Shown here in pieces: positions 33,185 through 43,300 of a stretch of 54,131 bases of DNA (position 1 is the stretch's first letter; each line of letters opens with the position of its first letter). The notes under the pieces were generated by a model. It ran no database searches. It was not told the DNA's origin and saw nothing but the letters and a program-made list of their open reading frames with translations. Source of the DNA: JBFXJF01 sp050175155 (lineage in GTDB: Bacteria > Bacillota > Bacilli > Tepidibacillales > Tepidibacillaceae); NCBI GenBank assembly GCA_050175155.1, contig JBFXJF010000013.1, forward strand, positions 1-54,131, given 5' to 3'. Position numbers and translations under genes: made by a program.

Positions 33185-33869
33185 CACTTCGACATCTGTA
33201 TTGGGAGTTGCATTAATGGATGAGGAAAAGGTTTACGCAGAAACAATATCTAACCTTAAAAGGAATCATTCAATTAAGTTAATGCCAATAGTAGATCAAC
33301 TTTTCACTGACGTAGAATGGAATCCAAAAGATATAGACTTGATTGCAGTAGCTAAGGGTCCGGGATCATACACTGGATTAAGAATAGGAGTTACTACAGC
33401 CAAGACATATGCTTGGGCATTAGATATACCACTAGTTGGAGTTTCTACTTTGGCTGCAATGGCATATTCACATCGTGATTTTAACGGAGTAATTTCTCCT
33501 ATAATTGATGCTCGCAGGGGACAAGTATATACGGGACTATATAAAAATATAAACGATAAGCTAACTAATATTAGTCAAGATTGTATAATTCTTTTGTCGG
33601 AATGGGTCGATATTTTATTAAAAAACAATGAACGAGTCATATTTGTTGGTGATGATATCTCTCAACATTATGAACTTCTTAAGCAATTTGACAAACAGAT
33701 TACTTTCAGTTCTATAGTATTTAATATTCCAAGACCAAGTATGGTGGGGGCTTTGGCGATGGAACAATTCGGAACCGGTTGTAAAGAGAATATATATAAT
33801 TTTGCCCCAGAATATTTGCAATTAGTAGAGGCCGAAGTAAAATTGATAAAATTATCTAATAAGGGATAG
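33165..33869 (+). CDS. tsaB: tRNA t6A synthesis protein TsaB
   Basis: A 234-residue ASKHA-fold protein that pairs with TsaD. MKILAIDTSTSVLGVALM and AVAKGPGSYTGLRIGVTTAKTYAWAL are characteristic. The ATG at 33165 lies inside the end of tsaE with GAGGAG 10 bases upstream, so the two are translationally coupled. Confidence 0.95.
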   Translation: MKILAIDTSTSVLGVALMDEEKVYAETISNLKRNHSIKLMPIVDQLFTDVEWNPKDIDLIAVAKGPGSYTGLRIGVTTAKTYAWALDIPLVGVSTLAAMAYSHRDFNGVISPIIDARRGQVYTGLYKNINDKLTNISQDCIILLSEWVDILLKNNERVIFVGDDISQHYELLKQFDKQITFSSIVFNIPRPSMVGALAMEQFGTGCKENIYNFAPEYLQLVEAEVKLIKLSNKG

Positions 33870-33876
33870 AAAAGCC

Positions 33877-34329
33877 ATGATTAATGGGCAATTAAATATT
33901 AGAAGGGCTACAAAAGATGATATAGATAAAATTTTGGAGATCGAAAAAGAATCATTTTCATCACCTTGGTCAAGAGAAACATTTATGGAGGAGTTCTGTA
34001 ATAATTTACTCGCATACTATAGTGTTATTGAACTCGGGGGAGAGATTATTGGGTACACAGGAATGTGGATTATTATAGATGAGGCGCATATAACTAATGT
34101 TGCAGTTCATCCAAAAGCAAGAGGTCTAAATATAGGAGAACTAGCCATGAGACATTTAATGGGTATAGCTAAATTACATGGAGCTGAAAGAATGACTTTA
34201 GAAGTTAGGACATCAAACAAAATAGCGATAAAACTATATAATAAATTGAATTTTATTGAACATGGTATTAGAAAGAACTATTATATTAATCCGACTGAAG
34301 ATGCAAAGATAATGTGGGTGGAATTATGA
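33877..34329 (+). CDS. rimI: Ribosomal-protein-alanine N-acetyltransferase RimI
   Basis: A 150-residue GNAT acetyltransferase. The acetyl-CoA motif is in VAVHPKARGLNIGELAMRHLM (the usual Arg/Gln-x-x-Gly-x-Gly loop is slightly altered to ARGLNIG), followed by LEVRTSNKIAIKLYNKLNF. In Bacteria it acetylates ribosomal protein S18. Its stop overlaps the tsaD start (ATGA), so the genes are coupled. Confidence 0.93.
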   Translation: MINGQLNIRRATKDDIDKILEIEKESFSSPWSRETFMEEFCNNLLAYYSVIELGGEIIGYTGMWIIIDEAHITNVAVHPKARGLNIGELAMRHLMGIAKLHGAERMTLEVRTSNKIAIKLYNKLNFIEHGIRKNYYINPTEDAKIMWVEL

Positions 34330-35417
34330 TAACAAACTGGGAACGTGATATGAAAATTGAATTTAAAAAGATTAGTGAAGAAAATATACAAGCTCCAATT
34401 TATATTCTAGCTATCGAATCCAGTTGTGATGAAACAGCGGTAGCTATAGTGGAAGATGGAACAAAAATATTAGCGAACGTGATATCTTCACAGATAGAAA
34501 TTCATAAACGGTTCGGGGGGGTTGTTCCAGAGGTAGCTTCGAGGAAGCATGTAGAAGTAATTAATATCCTGCTTGAGCAGGCTCTTAAAGATGCGGGATT
34601 AAAATTAAATGAAATATCCGCTATTGCCGTGACGTATGGTCCTGGATTAATTGGTTCATTACTAGTAGGTTTAGCAGCGGCAAAGACACTATCTTTTGTG
34701 TTAAAAATTCCTCTAATAGGTGTTCATCACATATCTGGGCATATCTACGCTAATCATTTAGTAACGCCTCTAAAATTTCCGTTAATAGCATTAGTAGTTT
34801 CAGGAGGGCATACTGAGATCATATATATGGATAATCACCTGAATTTCGAGATACTTGGGCAAACAAGAGATGATGCAGCTGGTGAGGCATTTGATAAGGT
34901 AGCAAGAATTCTAAACCTACCTTACCCAGGTGGTCCGCATATTGACAAACTTGCTCAAAAAGGAGAACCTAAAATACCGTTACCAAGAGCACGATTGGAT
35001 AATAAATATGACTTTAGTTTTAGTGGTCTAAAATCAGCAGTAATTAATGCAGTTCATAATGCCGAGCAAAAAAATGAACAGATAAGCAAAGAAGATATGG
35101 CTGCCAGTTTTCAAGAGGCTGTCATAGATGTACTTGTTAATAAAACAATAAGTGCAGTTAAAGAAAAGAAAGTAGATCATCTAATTATTGCGGGTGGGGT
35201 TGCTGCTAATTCAGAATTAAGGGGTTCACTAGAAAATAAATGTAAGGAACTCAAAATAAATCTTACTATCCCTCCTATTGAACTGTGTACTGACAATGCA
35301 GCAATGGTTGCTAGTGTTGGGTATTATCAATACATATCGGGGAATTGGAGTAAACTTGATTTAAACGGTACTGCTGGGTTACCAATAAATAATCTAATAA
35401 ATGACACATTTCTATAA
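34326..35417 (+). CDS. tsaD: tRNA N6-threonylcarbamoyladenosine transferase TsaD
   Basis: Catalytic subunit of t6A synthesis, about 363 residues. The metal-binding histidines are in HHISGHIYANH; other motifs are AIESSCDETAVAIVED, GPGLIGSLLVG, GGHTEII, FDKVARIL and IAGGVAANSELR. The N-terminus before ILAIESSCDE is about 25 residues, longer than usual; ATG 34326 is picked for its stop-start overlap with rimI, but ATG 34350 is also possible. Confidence 0.95.
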   Translation: MITNWERDMKIEFKKISEENIQAPIYILAIESSCDETAVAIVEDGTKILANVISSQIEIHKRFGGVVPEVASRKHVEVINILLEQALKDAGLKLNEISAIAVTYGPGLIGSLLVGLAAAKTLSFVLKIPLIGVHHISGHIYANHLVTPLKFPLIALVVSGGHTEIIYMDNHLNFEILGQTRDDAAGEAFDKVARILNLPYPGGPHIDKLAQKGEPKIPLPRARLDNKYDFSFSGLKSAVINAVHNAEQKNEQISKEDMAASFQEAVIDVLVNKTISAVKEKKVDHLIIAGGVAANSELRGSLENKCKELKINLTIPPIELCTDNAAMVASVGYYQYISGNWSKLDLNGTAGLPINNLINDTFL

Positions 35418-35480
35418 AGGAATTTAGAAAGTTATGGAGAAAATATGTAAATTATAGTAATTTCTGCAGGGGGTAATCTT

Positions 35481-37637
35481 ATGATTAATTTTTGTTACAA
35501 CTGTAGATACAAAATAATGATCATATTTCTTTTAGTAAGCTTTTCCTTAGGTTATTTTGCATATGTCAACTATAGTGCCTATATTAAATACATAGAAAAA
35601 TCAGAGCAGAATATGGCCGAAATACTTATAAATAGGTACTCATTTGTAGAGGAAGCACTAGATTCTTCACCGTTATTAATCTTCCTTGATAATGAATCTG
35701 ATTTTAACAATATTCATTATTCTAACGAATTAAGTAGCTTACTACTTAATTATTTCGCTTATGGGTTTAATAAAAATTCTATAGGAATTTATAGTCTTGA
35801 TAGAAGAGAATCGGTTTTCCATCTAGGGAGTCAAGAATTTTATAGTGAATTTAATCAATCGATTATCGATAAAATAAATTCTGAGAGGGTTACAGAATCG
35901 AAATTCTTTAAAACAAATAGTAGTCTATTATATCTTGTACCGTTCTATAGCGATAATGATATTAGAGGGTATATCTATACATATAAATCAAAAGATAATC
36001 TTTTAACAGATATACAACCATATGCTGTAACTTATATGGTACCTATATGTTTAATTTTATTTATATTATTATTTTATAAGGGTTATACAAATAATAAAAT
36101 CCTAATATTAGCTAACAATGTTAAGAATTTGAGAAAAAATAACGAGTTTTTGGCTATTAGAGATGACTCATTTAATGAGATTGCAAAATCAATAAATGAT
36201 TTAAAAGAACATTATTCTAATGAGCAGGAAATTTTATGTAAGATATTAGATGGACTTCCATTGGGTATTATATTTTACGATAATAACGGAGAGATAGCAT
36301 ATATAAATAATAAAGTAGTTCAAATTACAGGGTTTAGTAAAAAAGAAATTAATGTATTTGCAAATAAGCACAACTTATTAGAAGGTGACGATAGTGTTTT
36401 TTGGAAGACTTTGTGCTCAGGACAAAAATTTTTTGGATTTGAAAGTTATTGTCCTACGAAGGATGGAAAAGAAATTCCGGTTATGACATCAACACAAGCT
36501 ATATATGATAATTTCAACAATAATTTAGGAATAATTAGCTCATTTATTAATATTTCAGAACAAGATAGATTAAAAAAAGTAGAGCAAAATGCAAAAATAA
36601 TATTAGATCATATAAATGATGGCATCATAAGAATCGATAATGAAGGAATAATTAATGGGTATAATGTTGGAGCAGAGATTATGACAGGACTTAAAGAAAA
36701 TGAAGTTATGGGTAAAAAATACGACGATGTTTTTATTAAAACGAGATCAATGTTTACTAAATTAACACTAACCCTAAAAAAAGAGAAAGAATATAATTAC
36801 AAAAAAGAAATAATTGCAGAAAATGGAAAGAAAAAACATATGATGATTACAACAAAAATACTTCGTGATGAAGATGACAAAAAGATTGGTGCGATAGGGA
36901 TTTATAGGGATATTACTGAGATAGAAGAATTAACGTATCGAGTTCAGTGTGCAGATAAATTGGCGGTGGTTGGGGAATTAGCTGCTGGTACCGCACATGA
37001 GATAAGAAACCCTTTAACGTCGATAAAAGGTTTTATTCAATTATTAGAAGAAAAGGTAATGGATAAGGAAAAAACCTTATATATAAAATTAATTTTAGAA
37101 GAAATAGCTCATATTAATGATATTATAACAGAGATGTTAATGTTAGCTAAACCTAGTAAGCCTTCCAGGTCCTTAACCTCAATAAATAAAACAGTTAAAG
37201 AAACAGTATTATTTATGAATTCAGAATCACTATTAAATAATGTTGCAATAATAACAAACCTTCAAGATGATTTACAGAGTATTGAAATCGATATTAGACA
37301 AATAAAACAAGTATTTATAAATGTATTAACTAATGCGTTGCAAGCAATGAAAAAAGGTGGAGAGGTTAAAGTATCTTCGAAAATGAATGATGAGAGACAG
37401 ATGATCGAGGTTATATTTGAAGATACAGGAGAGGGAATTCAAGAAGAAATATTACAAAGAATATATGAACCATTCTTTACGACAAAAGAAAAAGGAACGG
37501 GTTTAGGAATACCAGTATCATATCAAATAATGAAAAATCATGGTGGAGATATGGAAATCAGAAGTTTTAGTGGAAAGGGTACAGAGGTTATTTTGTATTT
37601 TCCGTTAAATTTGGATTTACTTTCGGAAGTTGGATAA
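35481..37637 (+). CDS. Sensor histidine kinase with PAS domains, sporulation-kinase-like
   Basis: A 718-residue membrane kinase. Two spans (near 12-30 and 182-200) enclose an extracellular sensor region; two PAS regions follow (about 255-365 and 370-480). The HisKA box AAGTAHEIRNPLTSIKGFIQLLEE, with His at about residue 506, strongly resembles Bacillus phosphorelay kinases (KinA-E family). The ATP domain shows NALQAMKKGGEV, EDTGEGIQEE and TGLGIPVSYQIMKNHGG. No response regulator is next to it, as expected for an orphan kinase feeding a phosphorelay; that role is inferred. Confidence 0.88.
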   Translation: MINFCYNCRYKIMIIFLLVSFSLGYFAYVNYSAYIKYIEKSEQNMAEILINRYSFVEEALDSSPLLIFLDNESDFNNIHYSNELSSLLLNYFAYGFNKNSIGIYSLDRRESVFHLGSQEFYSEFNQSIIDKINSERVTESKFFKTNSSLLYLVPFYSDNDIRGYIYTYKSKDNLLTDIQPYAVTYMVPICLILFILLFYKGYTNNKILILANNVKNLRKNNEFLAIRDDSFNEIAKSINDLKEHYSNEQEILCKILDGLPLGIIFYDNNGEIAYINNKVVQITGFSKKEINVFANKHNLLEGDDSVFWKTLCSGQKFFGFESYCPTKDGKEIPVMTSTQAIYDNFNNNLGIISSFINISEQDRLKKVEQNAKIILDHINDGIIRIDNEGIINGYNVGAEIMTGLKENEVMGKKYDDVFIKTRSMFTKLTLTLKKEKEYNYKKEIIAENGKKKHMMITTKILRDEDDKKIGAIGIYRDITEIEELTYRVQCADKLAVVGELAAGTAHEIRNPLTSIKGFIQLLEEKVMDKEKTLYIKLILEEIAHINDIITEMLMLAKPSKPSRSLTSINKTVKETVLFMNSESLLNNVAIITNLQDDLQSIEIDIRQIKQVFINVLTNALQAMKKGGEVKVSSKMNDERQMIEVIFEDTGEGIQEEILQRIYEPFFTTKEKGTGLGIPVSYQIMKNHGGDMEIRSFSGKGTEVILYFPLNLDLLSEVG

Positions 37638-37675
37638 AATAAAGTAATAATTCTTCTGGAAGGATGTTTTTGATT

Positions 37676-39856
37676 ATGAGCCATAAATATTTTTGGTTCA
37701 TATTTTTAACAGTGGTGATCTTAAGCGGGTCATCTTTTTGCTTTGTTAAGAGCAAAGATAATGTAGAGCAAGTCATTCTTTTAGTTATTAATCAACTATC
37801 TTTTACAGATGAAAAAATATATAGAACAATACCAGGTTTTGAAAATTTAGAAAAATATGCAGCTAAAGGTGCTATGAATATTAATTCAGCAGGTAATAGA
37901 ACTGATTTTAATAGCTACTTATCAATCGGAGGGGGTAGCAGAGGTGTAGGATTAGACGGAGAGATGGGAAAATCTTACATGGTCAATGAAACTGTAAAGA
38001 AAACAAATATTCTCTCAGGTGATATATATAAAACGCAAACAGGGATTAACTTAATAGATAATAATACAATAATTTTTTTGCCGATTGAAAATCTAAAAAA
38101 AACTAATATCCAAAAATTTTCTTTTAAGGTAGGGGGTCTAGGGGAGGCGCTTATTGAAGAAGGCCGTACTCATAAAGTATATGGTAATAATGATACTGAT
38201 AGTGAAATTATAAGGTATGCTCCTTTAATAACAATGAATCAATTAGGTATTAGTTATGGGGACGTTAGTAATAAGACATTAATTCAAGATAAATCAAGAC
38301 CATATGGGATAAAAACAAATTATTCATATTTATTAGATATGTGGGAAAAGAGTGAAAATGAGGATATTTCTTTAGTTGTTTTTGACTTAGGTGATTTATA
38401 TAGACTAGGGCAATTTAGCGAAAATATGAGCGATGAACATGAGGTTTATATACGTAAAGAGATATTAAATGAGATCGGCGAGTTTATTGAATATTTTTCC
38501 GTAAATTTAAAAAATAATCAAAGATTAATAGTTATCTCTCCAATGGTTAATAGTGAGGCTATTAAAGAAAAAAAATTGCTTTCACCTATATGGGTCTACA
38601 GTAAAGAAAACAATGGAGACATACTGACTTCTAATACTACAAAAAGAGAGGGGATTGTAGCTAATATTGATATAGCACAAACTATACTTAGCCTACTAAA
38701 TATTTCTAAAGATCCGTCAATGGTGGGCGAAATAATTAAAGTTAAGAAATCAGAAATAAACTTTCAAAGCGAATTAAATCATATTTATAAAATTTATGAG
38801 TTAAGACCAACCGTCTTATATAATTATGTGATGTTACAAATTATAATCCTAATTGTAGCAACTGTTTACTGGCTTAGAAACAGGGAAGTTAATTCATGTT
38901 GGGTAAGAATTGGGTTAATCAGTATCCTATTTATACCTTGTATGTTACTGTTAACAGCCTTTATTACCCCAGAAAACCCTTATAGTTATTTATTAGAAAT
39001 TTTATTAGGAAGTCTAATAATTGGCTGGCTACTACATAAATTAAATCCATCAGTTTCTTTTTTATTAATTGGAGGGATAACATTTTTATTAATTACCATT
39101 GATATAATATTAGGGGAGCCACTTATGAAAAGATCTTTTTTAGGGTACGATCCGATAATAGGTGCAAGATACTATGGAATAGGCAATGAATATATGGGAG
39201 TATATATTGGATCAACAATGTTGTTTGTAGGTTCGTTATTACAAATAAGAAAAAATAAATTTACACTAACTATAACTTTAATTATTTTTGCAGTGCTTAT
39301 CCTTTTGCTGTCCTATCCAACCTTAGGAACAAATGCTGGTGGAACTATAGCCGCGATTTTTGCCGTAGGTACTACTTCTTACAAGATACTAAATCTAGAT
39401 TGGGGTAGAAAAAGTTTGTATTTATTTACTACGATGCTTCTACTATTGATAACAACATTAATTATATTTAATTTTTTCATCCCAACAGAAAATCAATCAC
39501 ATATCGGAAAAGCAATTAACCAACTTTTTCAAGGCGATTTTGCATCGATATTACAAACAATAAGAAGAAAACTTGAAACAAATTGGAAACTGATTCAAGT
39601 ATCCTTATGGGGTAAAGTAATGATTACATCGCTTTTATCACTTGGTATACTCTTTATATGGCCAAAATATAATATTAGAATATTAGGAGAGTATTATCAG
39701 AATATATATTATGCTTTTTATGGAATTATTATGGGGGCATTTGTGGCACTTATTGTTAACGATTCGGGCATTGTTGCATCAGCGTCAATGATTATATATC
39801 TAATAACGCCTCTTCTTTATGTTTCGTTATTGGAAAAAACAGAACTTAAAGGTTAA
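37676..39856 (+). CDS. Alkaline-phosphatase-like membrane protein
   Basis: The roughly 726-residue protein has an N-terminal span or signal, then an extracellular domain (about 30-360) that resembles the alkaline phosphatase superfamily: QVILLVINQLSFTDEK could hold the first metal ligand region, and ISPMVNSEAIKEKKLLSPIWVYS matches the later part. About eight to ten membrane spans follow to the end. The function is unknown. The start is uncertain: ATG 37676 and TTG 37670 are both near GGAAGGA; ATG 37664 overlaps it. The stop overlaps the stop of the ABC-F gene on the other strand. Confidence 0.6.
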   Translation: MSHKYFWFIFLTVVILSGSSFCFVKSKDNVEQVILLVINQLSFTDEKIYRTIPGFENLEKYAAKGAMNINSAGNRTDFNSYLSIGGGSRGVGLDGEMGKSYMVNETVKKTNILSGDIYKTQTGINLIDNNTIIFLPIENLKKTNIQKFSFKVGGLGEALIEEGRTHKVYGNNDTDSEIIRYAPLITMNQLGISYGDVSNKTLIQDKSRPYGIKTNYSYLLDMWEKSENEDISLVVFDLGDLYRLGQFSENMSDEHEVYIRKEILNEIGEFIEYFSVNLKNNQRLIVISPMVNSEAIKEKKLLSPIWVYSKENNGDILTSNTTKREGIVANIDIAQTILSLLNISKDPSMVGEIIKVKKSEINFQSELNHIYKIYELRPTVLYNYVMLQIIILIVATVYWLRNREVNSCWVRIGLISILFIPCMLLLTAFITPENPYSYLLEILLGSLIIGWLLHKLNPSVSFLLIGGITFLLITIDIILGEPLMKRSFLGYDPIIGARYYGIGNEYMGVYIGSTMLFVGSLLQIRKNKFTLTITLIIFAVLILLLSYPTLGTNAGGTIAAIFAVGTTSYKILNLDWGRKSLYLFTTMLLLLITTLIIFNFFIPTENQSHIGKAINQLFQGDFASILQTIRRKLETNWKLIQVSLWGKVMITSLLSLGILFIWPKYNIRILGEYYQNIYYAFYGIIMGAFVALIVNDSGIVASASMIIYLITPLLYVSLLEKTELKG

Positions 39857-41772
39857 CTCTCAAGTTCTAATTGGATTAATTCCCATTTATCCAAAAGAGC
39901 CTCTAAATCCATTTTAATTTTTTCCAACTCCTTGTGTTTCTGATAAGTAAGTTGGTGATCAGAAAAAACTTCTTCATTTGTTAATTGTAATTCAATATCT
40001 ACTATATTTTCTTCTAGTTCTTTAATCTCTTTTTCAAGCAATTCTAATTTTCGGTTTAGTTGACGTTGGATACTTATTTTTTCACGTTCTCCTCGATAAC
40101 AATCTTTATCACTTTTTTCATATTTAGTATTAGGATTTTCAATTACGTTTTCCTCTAAATCTGCTTTTTTTTCTATATAATAATCATAATTTCCAAGATA
40201 ATTCGTAACACCAGACAAAGATAATTCAATGGTCCTCGTAGAGATTCTATTTAAAAAATATCGATCATGGGATACAAACAAGATAGTACCAGAATAATCA
40301 AGTATAGCGTTCTCTAACACTTCCCTACTGTATGTATCTAAGTGATTAGTAGGTTCGTCCAATAACAACAGATTAGAATTCTTAAGCATAAGTTTTGCAA
40401 GGTTCACCCGAGCTTTTTCGCCACCGCTTAAATTATCGATTTTTTTAAAAACGTCCTCATTAAAAAACAGAAAGTTACCTAGAGTTGTTCTTACATCTTT
40501 CTCTGATAATTCAGGATAATCATCCCAAAGCTCATCAAGAATGCTTTTTTCTAGATTTAAATCATATTGTTGTTGATCGTAATAGCCTATTTTAATATTT
40601 GAGCCAAATTCTATTGTACCCGAAGATGGGGCAAGTTTATTATTAATTAGTTTTAATATAGTTGATTTACCGATTCCATTAGGTCCGATAAGTGCTACTC
40701 GCTCACCTTTTTTAATGTTAAAAGAAACATTATTAAAAATAGTTTTATTGTCAAAAGACATACTTAAATCTTTAAGTAAAATAACATTATTTCCACTTTT
40801 TGTATCGGTATTAAATGAAAAAGATACATTTTTAGAATTTTTGGGCCTATCCATTTTGTCAATTTTCTCTAGTGCTTTTCTTTTGCTTTGGGCTCTTTTA
40901 GTTGTGGAAGCTCGCGCTATATTTTTTTGAACAAAGTCTTCCATTTTCTTAATTTCTGATTGCTGTTTAGTGAACTGTTTTACCTGCTGTTCGATTAAAG
41001 CATTTTTTTGCTCAATATACTGGCTATAGTTACCAACATATTTATATGCTTCTGTAGCTTCAATTTCATAAATTGTATTAACAAGCAAATCAAGAAAATA
41101 GCGATCATGAGATACTATTAATATTGCTCCCGGATAAGACCTTAAGTAGTTTTCTAACCATGTCATGGTCTCAATATCTAGATAGTTTGTAGGTTCGTCC
41201 AGAATTAGTAGGTCTGGTTCCTCAAGCAATAATTTAGCCATAGCTAATCTTGTTTTTTGACCTCCGCTTAATGTATTTACAAATTGCTTATGATAATCAA
41301 TAGAGTTAAAATTAAGACCGTGAAGTACTCCTCTGATTTTTGCCTCATAAGAATATCCACCTTCATCTTTAAAGTCTGCTGCAAGCCTAGAATATTCATT
41401 AACTAATTTCTCGTATTTTTTACTATTACTTGTATAATTAGAGTCGGACATTTTTAGTTCTAACTCTCTAATATTTATCTCTTTCTTAATAAGTTCAGAA
41501 AAAAGACTTATCATCTCGTTCCATATAGTTTTTTCAGTATCAAGCATGCTATTTTGTGCTAAATAGCCAATCTTAATTCCTTTACTAATATTAACATTTC
41601 CTGTATCAGTTGGGATTTCGGAAGTAATTATTTTAACTAAAGTAGATTTTCCAGCACCGTTTAATCCAACAAGACCAATACGGTCATTAGTGTGGATTTG
41701 TATATTAATATCAGATAGAATAGTTTCAATACCAAAAGATTTAGATATTCCATTTGTTTGTAAGATTATCAA
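39853..41772 (-). CDS. ABC-F family ATPase (YdiF-like)
   Basis: A soluble protein of about 639 residues with two ABC domains and no membrane spans, as in ABC-F translation factors. Walker A motifs are GLNGAGKST and GPNGIGKST; signatures LSGGQKTRLAMAKLL and LSGGEKARVNLAKLM; Walker B LLILDEPTNYLD and LLLDEPTNHLD. A linker lies between them and a coiled-coil tail follows (EKEIKELEENIVDIELQL), typical of YdiF. TTG at 41772 has GAGGTG six bases upstream; a reading from 41802 would include that site. The Bacillus homologue sits in the same neighbourhood. Ribosome association is inferred from the family. Confidence 0.9.
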   Translation of the reverse strand: MIILQTNGISKSFGIETILSDINIQIHTNDRIGLVGLNGAGKSTLVKIITSEIPTDTGNVNISKGIKIGYLAQNSMLDTEKTIWNEMISLFSELIKKEINIRELELKMSDSNYTSNSKKYEKLVNEYSRLAADFKDEGGYSYEAKIRGVLHGLNFNSIDYHKQFVNTLSGGQKTRLAMAKLLLEEPDLLILDEPTNYLDIETMTWLENYLRSYPGAILIVSHDRYFLDLLVNTIYEIEATEAYKYVGNYSQYIEQKNALIEQQVKQFTKQQSEIKKMEDFVQKNIARASTTKRAQSKRKALEKIDKMDRPKNSKNVSFSFNTDTKSGNNVILLKDLSMSFDNKTIFNNVSFNIKKGERVALIGPNGIGKSTILKLINNKLAPSSGTIEFGSNIKIGYYDQQQYDLNLEKSILDELWDDYPELSEKDVRTTLGNFLFFNEDVFKKIDNLSGGEKARVNLAKLMLKNSNLLLLDEPTNHLDTYSREVLENAILDYSGTILFVSHDRYFLNRISTRTIELSLSGVTNYLGNYDYYIEKKADLEENVIENPNTKYEKSDKDCYRGEREKISIQRQLNRKLELLEKEIKELEENIVDIELQLTNEEVFSDHQLTYQKHKELEKIKMDLEALLDKWELIQLELES

Positions 41773-41886
41773 TAAAAACACCTCTATGTTAAATTTTATC
41801 AAAATTTAATAGAAAAACTGCCTTGCGTAATTAAATGTATAGAGTATTTTTGTAAAATAAATCAATCTTTTATTGATTTAGTGTAT

Positions 41887-41906
41887 ATTATTTAATATTA
41901 AATAAT
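41887..41906 (+). repeat. 20-bp perfect palindrome before the cyclo-ligase gene
   Basis: ATTATTTAATATTAAATAAT reads the same on both strands. It lies 30 bases before the ATG, next to a hairpin AAATCAAT/ATTGATTT at 41859-41879. It could be an operator or only an AT-rich coincidence. Confidence 0.5.
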
Positions 41907-41936
41907 CAAGAAATTTAAGTGTGGGGTAATAATCTG

Positions 41937-42548
41937 ATGCTAATAGAAAAGTATAATAAGAAAAAAGTAGAACTTAGAAAAAAATTAATTAATGAGAGAA
42001 ATAATTTAAATACCAATAAAATTGAACTGTTATCGAAAATAATATCGGATAAGATAATGGATAGTAATTATTTTAAAAAGGCAAGTAATGTTCTTGTGTA
42101 TATTCCTTTTAGAAATGAAGTTGATATAAGAGATGTTATTGAGAAAGCTTGGCAATTGAATAAACAGGTAATAGTTCCTAAGACAAATCTGATTGAAAAG
42201 AAAATGTATCCTTATCTAATAAATTCATGGGAAGAGCTTGAATTAGGTAATTATCAATTACTTGAACCTATTGTGGATAAAAAAATGCCTTTTCCAATAT
42301 CTAATATTGAGGTAGTATTAATCCCGGGGGTTGTATTTGATAGAAATGGATATAGGCTTGGGTATGGTGGGGGGTTTTATGATCGTTTTTTTGCGGATTG
42401 TCTAACTCCTATATATAAGATAGGGATTGCTTATGACTTTCAGATAATAGATCATCTTCCAGTATTAAAACATGATTATCCTGTTGACGAAATAATAACT
42501 GAGGAGCAAAAAATAATTATTACTGGAAAATCAAAAAAGTTGTATTAG
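41937..42548 (+). CDS. 5-formyltetrahydrofolate cyclo-ligase
   Basis: Converts 5-formyl-THF to 5,10-methenyl-THF using ATP; 203 residues. The LIPGVVFDRNGYRLGYGGGFYDRFF segment is the family hallmark for substrate and Mg-ATP binding; the N-terminal basic KVELRKKLINERNNL fits too. ATG 41937 is picked because GGGGT lies about 10 bases before it; the longer reading from GTG 41919 has nothing upstream. Bacillus yqgN is the counterpart but normally lies elsewhere. Confidence 0.9.
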   Translation: MLIEKYNKKKVELRKKLINERNNLNTNKIELLSKIISDKIMDSNYFKKASNVLVYIPFRNEVDIRDVIEKAWQLNKQVIVPKTNLIEKKMYPYLINSWEELELGNYQLLEPIVDKKMPFPISNIEVVLIPGVVFDRNGYRLGYGGGFYDRFFADCLTPIYKIGIAYDFQIIDHLPVLKHDYPVDEIITEEQKIIITGKSKKLY

Positions 42549-42596
42549 CTTATGAATCGTTGTTTAATCTAAAATAGTATCTAGGAGAGAAAAGAT

Positions 42597-43232
42597 ATGG
42601 TAAATGATAACAAGATACCAAAAGTAACTGCTAAAAGATTGCCACTATATTATAGATATTTTGAGAAACTACATCTAATTGGTTTGCAGAGGATCTCATC
42701 AACTGAATTAAGTAAAGAATTACAAATTGATTCAGCGACAATAAGAAGAGATCTATCATATCTTGGAGCACTGGGTAAAAAAGGTTATGGGTACAACGTA
42801 AATTATCTACTTAATTTTTTACGTGATTTTTTGATGCATGATGAGATTACCAATGTAGTAATAATCGGTGCAGGAAATCTAGGAACGGCATTATTAAATT
42901 ATAATTTTTATCGCAGTCGAAACACAAAAGTTGTTGCGGCATTTGATACAGATCGAAATAAGATTAATAATGAGATTGAAGGGATTCCTATATACGACAT
43001 TGAAAGACTAGGAGAAGTAATTAAATTATTTCGAGTGGAAGTTGCAATATTAACAGTTCCGTTAAAAGTAGCTCAAGAAATGATGGATATGGCGATTGAG
43101 GCTGGAGTTAAAGGAATATTGAATTTTACACCTTCAATATTAAATGCTCCACTAGATGTTAGAGTACATAATATTGATTTAACAATTGAACTTCAGACTT
43201 TAGTATATTTTTTGAAAAGTGAGAACAAGTAA
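42597..43232 (+). CDS. rex: Redox-sensing transcriptional repressor Rex
   Basis: NADH/NAD+-sensing repressor of fermentation and respiration genes; 211 residues. The winged-helix domain includes RISSTELSKELQIDSATIRRDLSYLGALGKKGYGYNV; the Rossmann domain has the glycine motif VIIGAGNLGTALLNY. AGGAGAG lies upstream of the ATG. Its position before tatC and groES is as in Bacillus. I do not see a clear Rex operator in the window. Confidence 0.96.
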   Translation: MVNDNKIPKVTAKRLPLYYRYFEKLHLIGLQRISSTELSKELQIDSATIRRDLSYLGALGKKGYGYNVNYLLNFLRDFLMHDEITNVVIIGAGNLGTALLNYNFYRSRNTKVVAAFDTDRNKINNEIEGIPIYDIERLGEVIKLFRVEVAILTVPLKVAQEMMDMAIEAGVKGILNFTPSILNAPLDVRVHNIDLTIELQTLVYFLKSENK

Positions 43233-43300
43233 TAATAGATACTGATAATTAGGCGAGTTAATTTAAGGTATTAATTACAAAGGGAAGGACTGCATAATAG

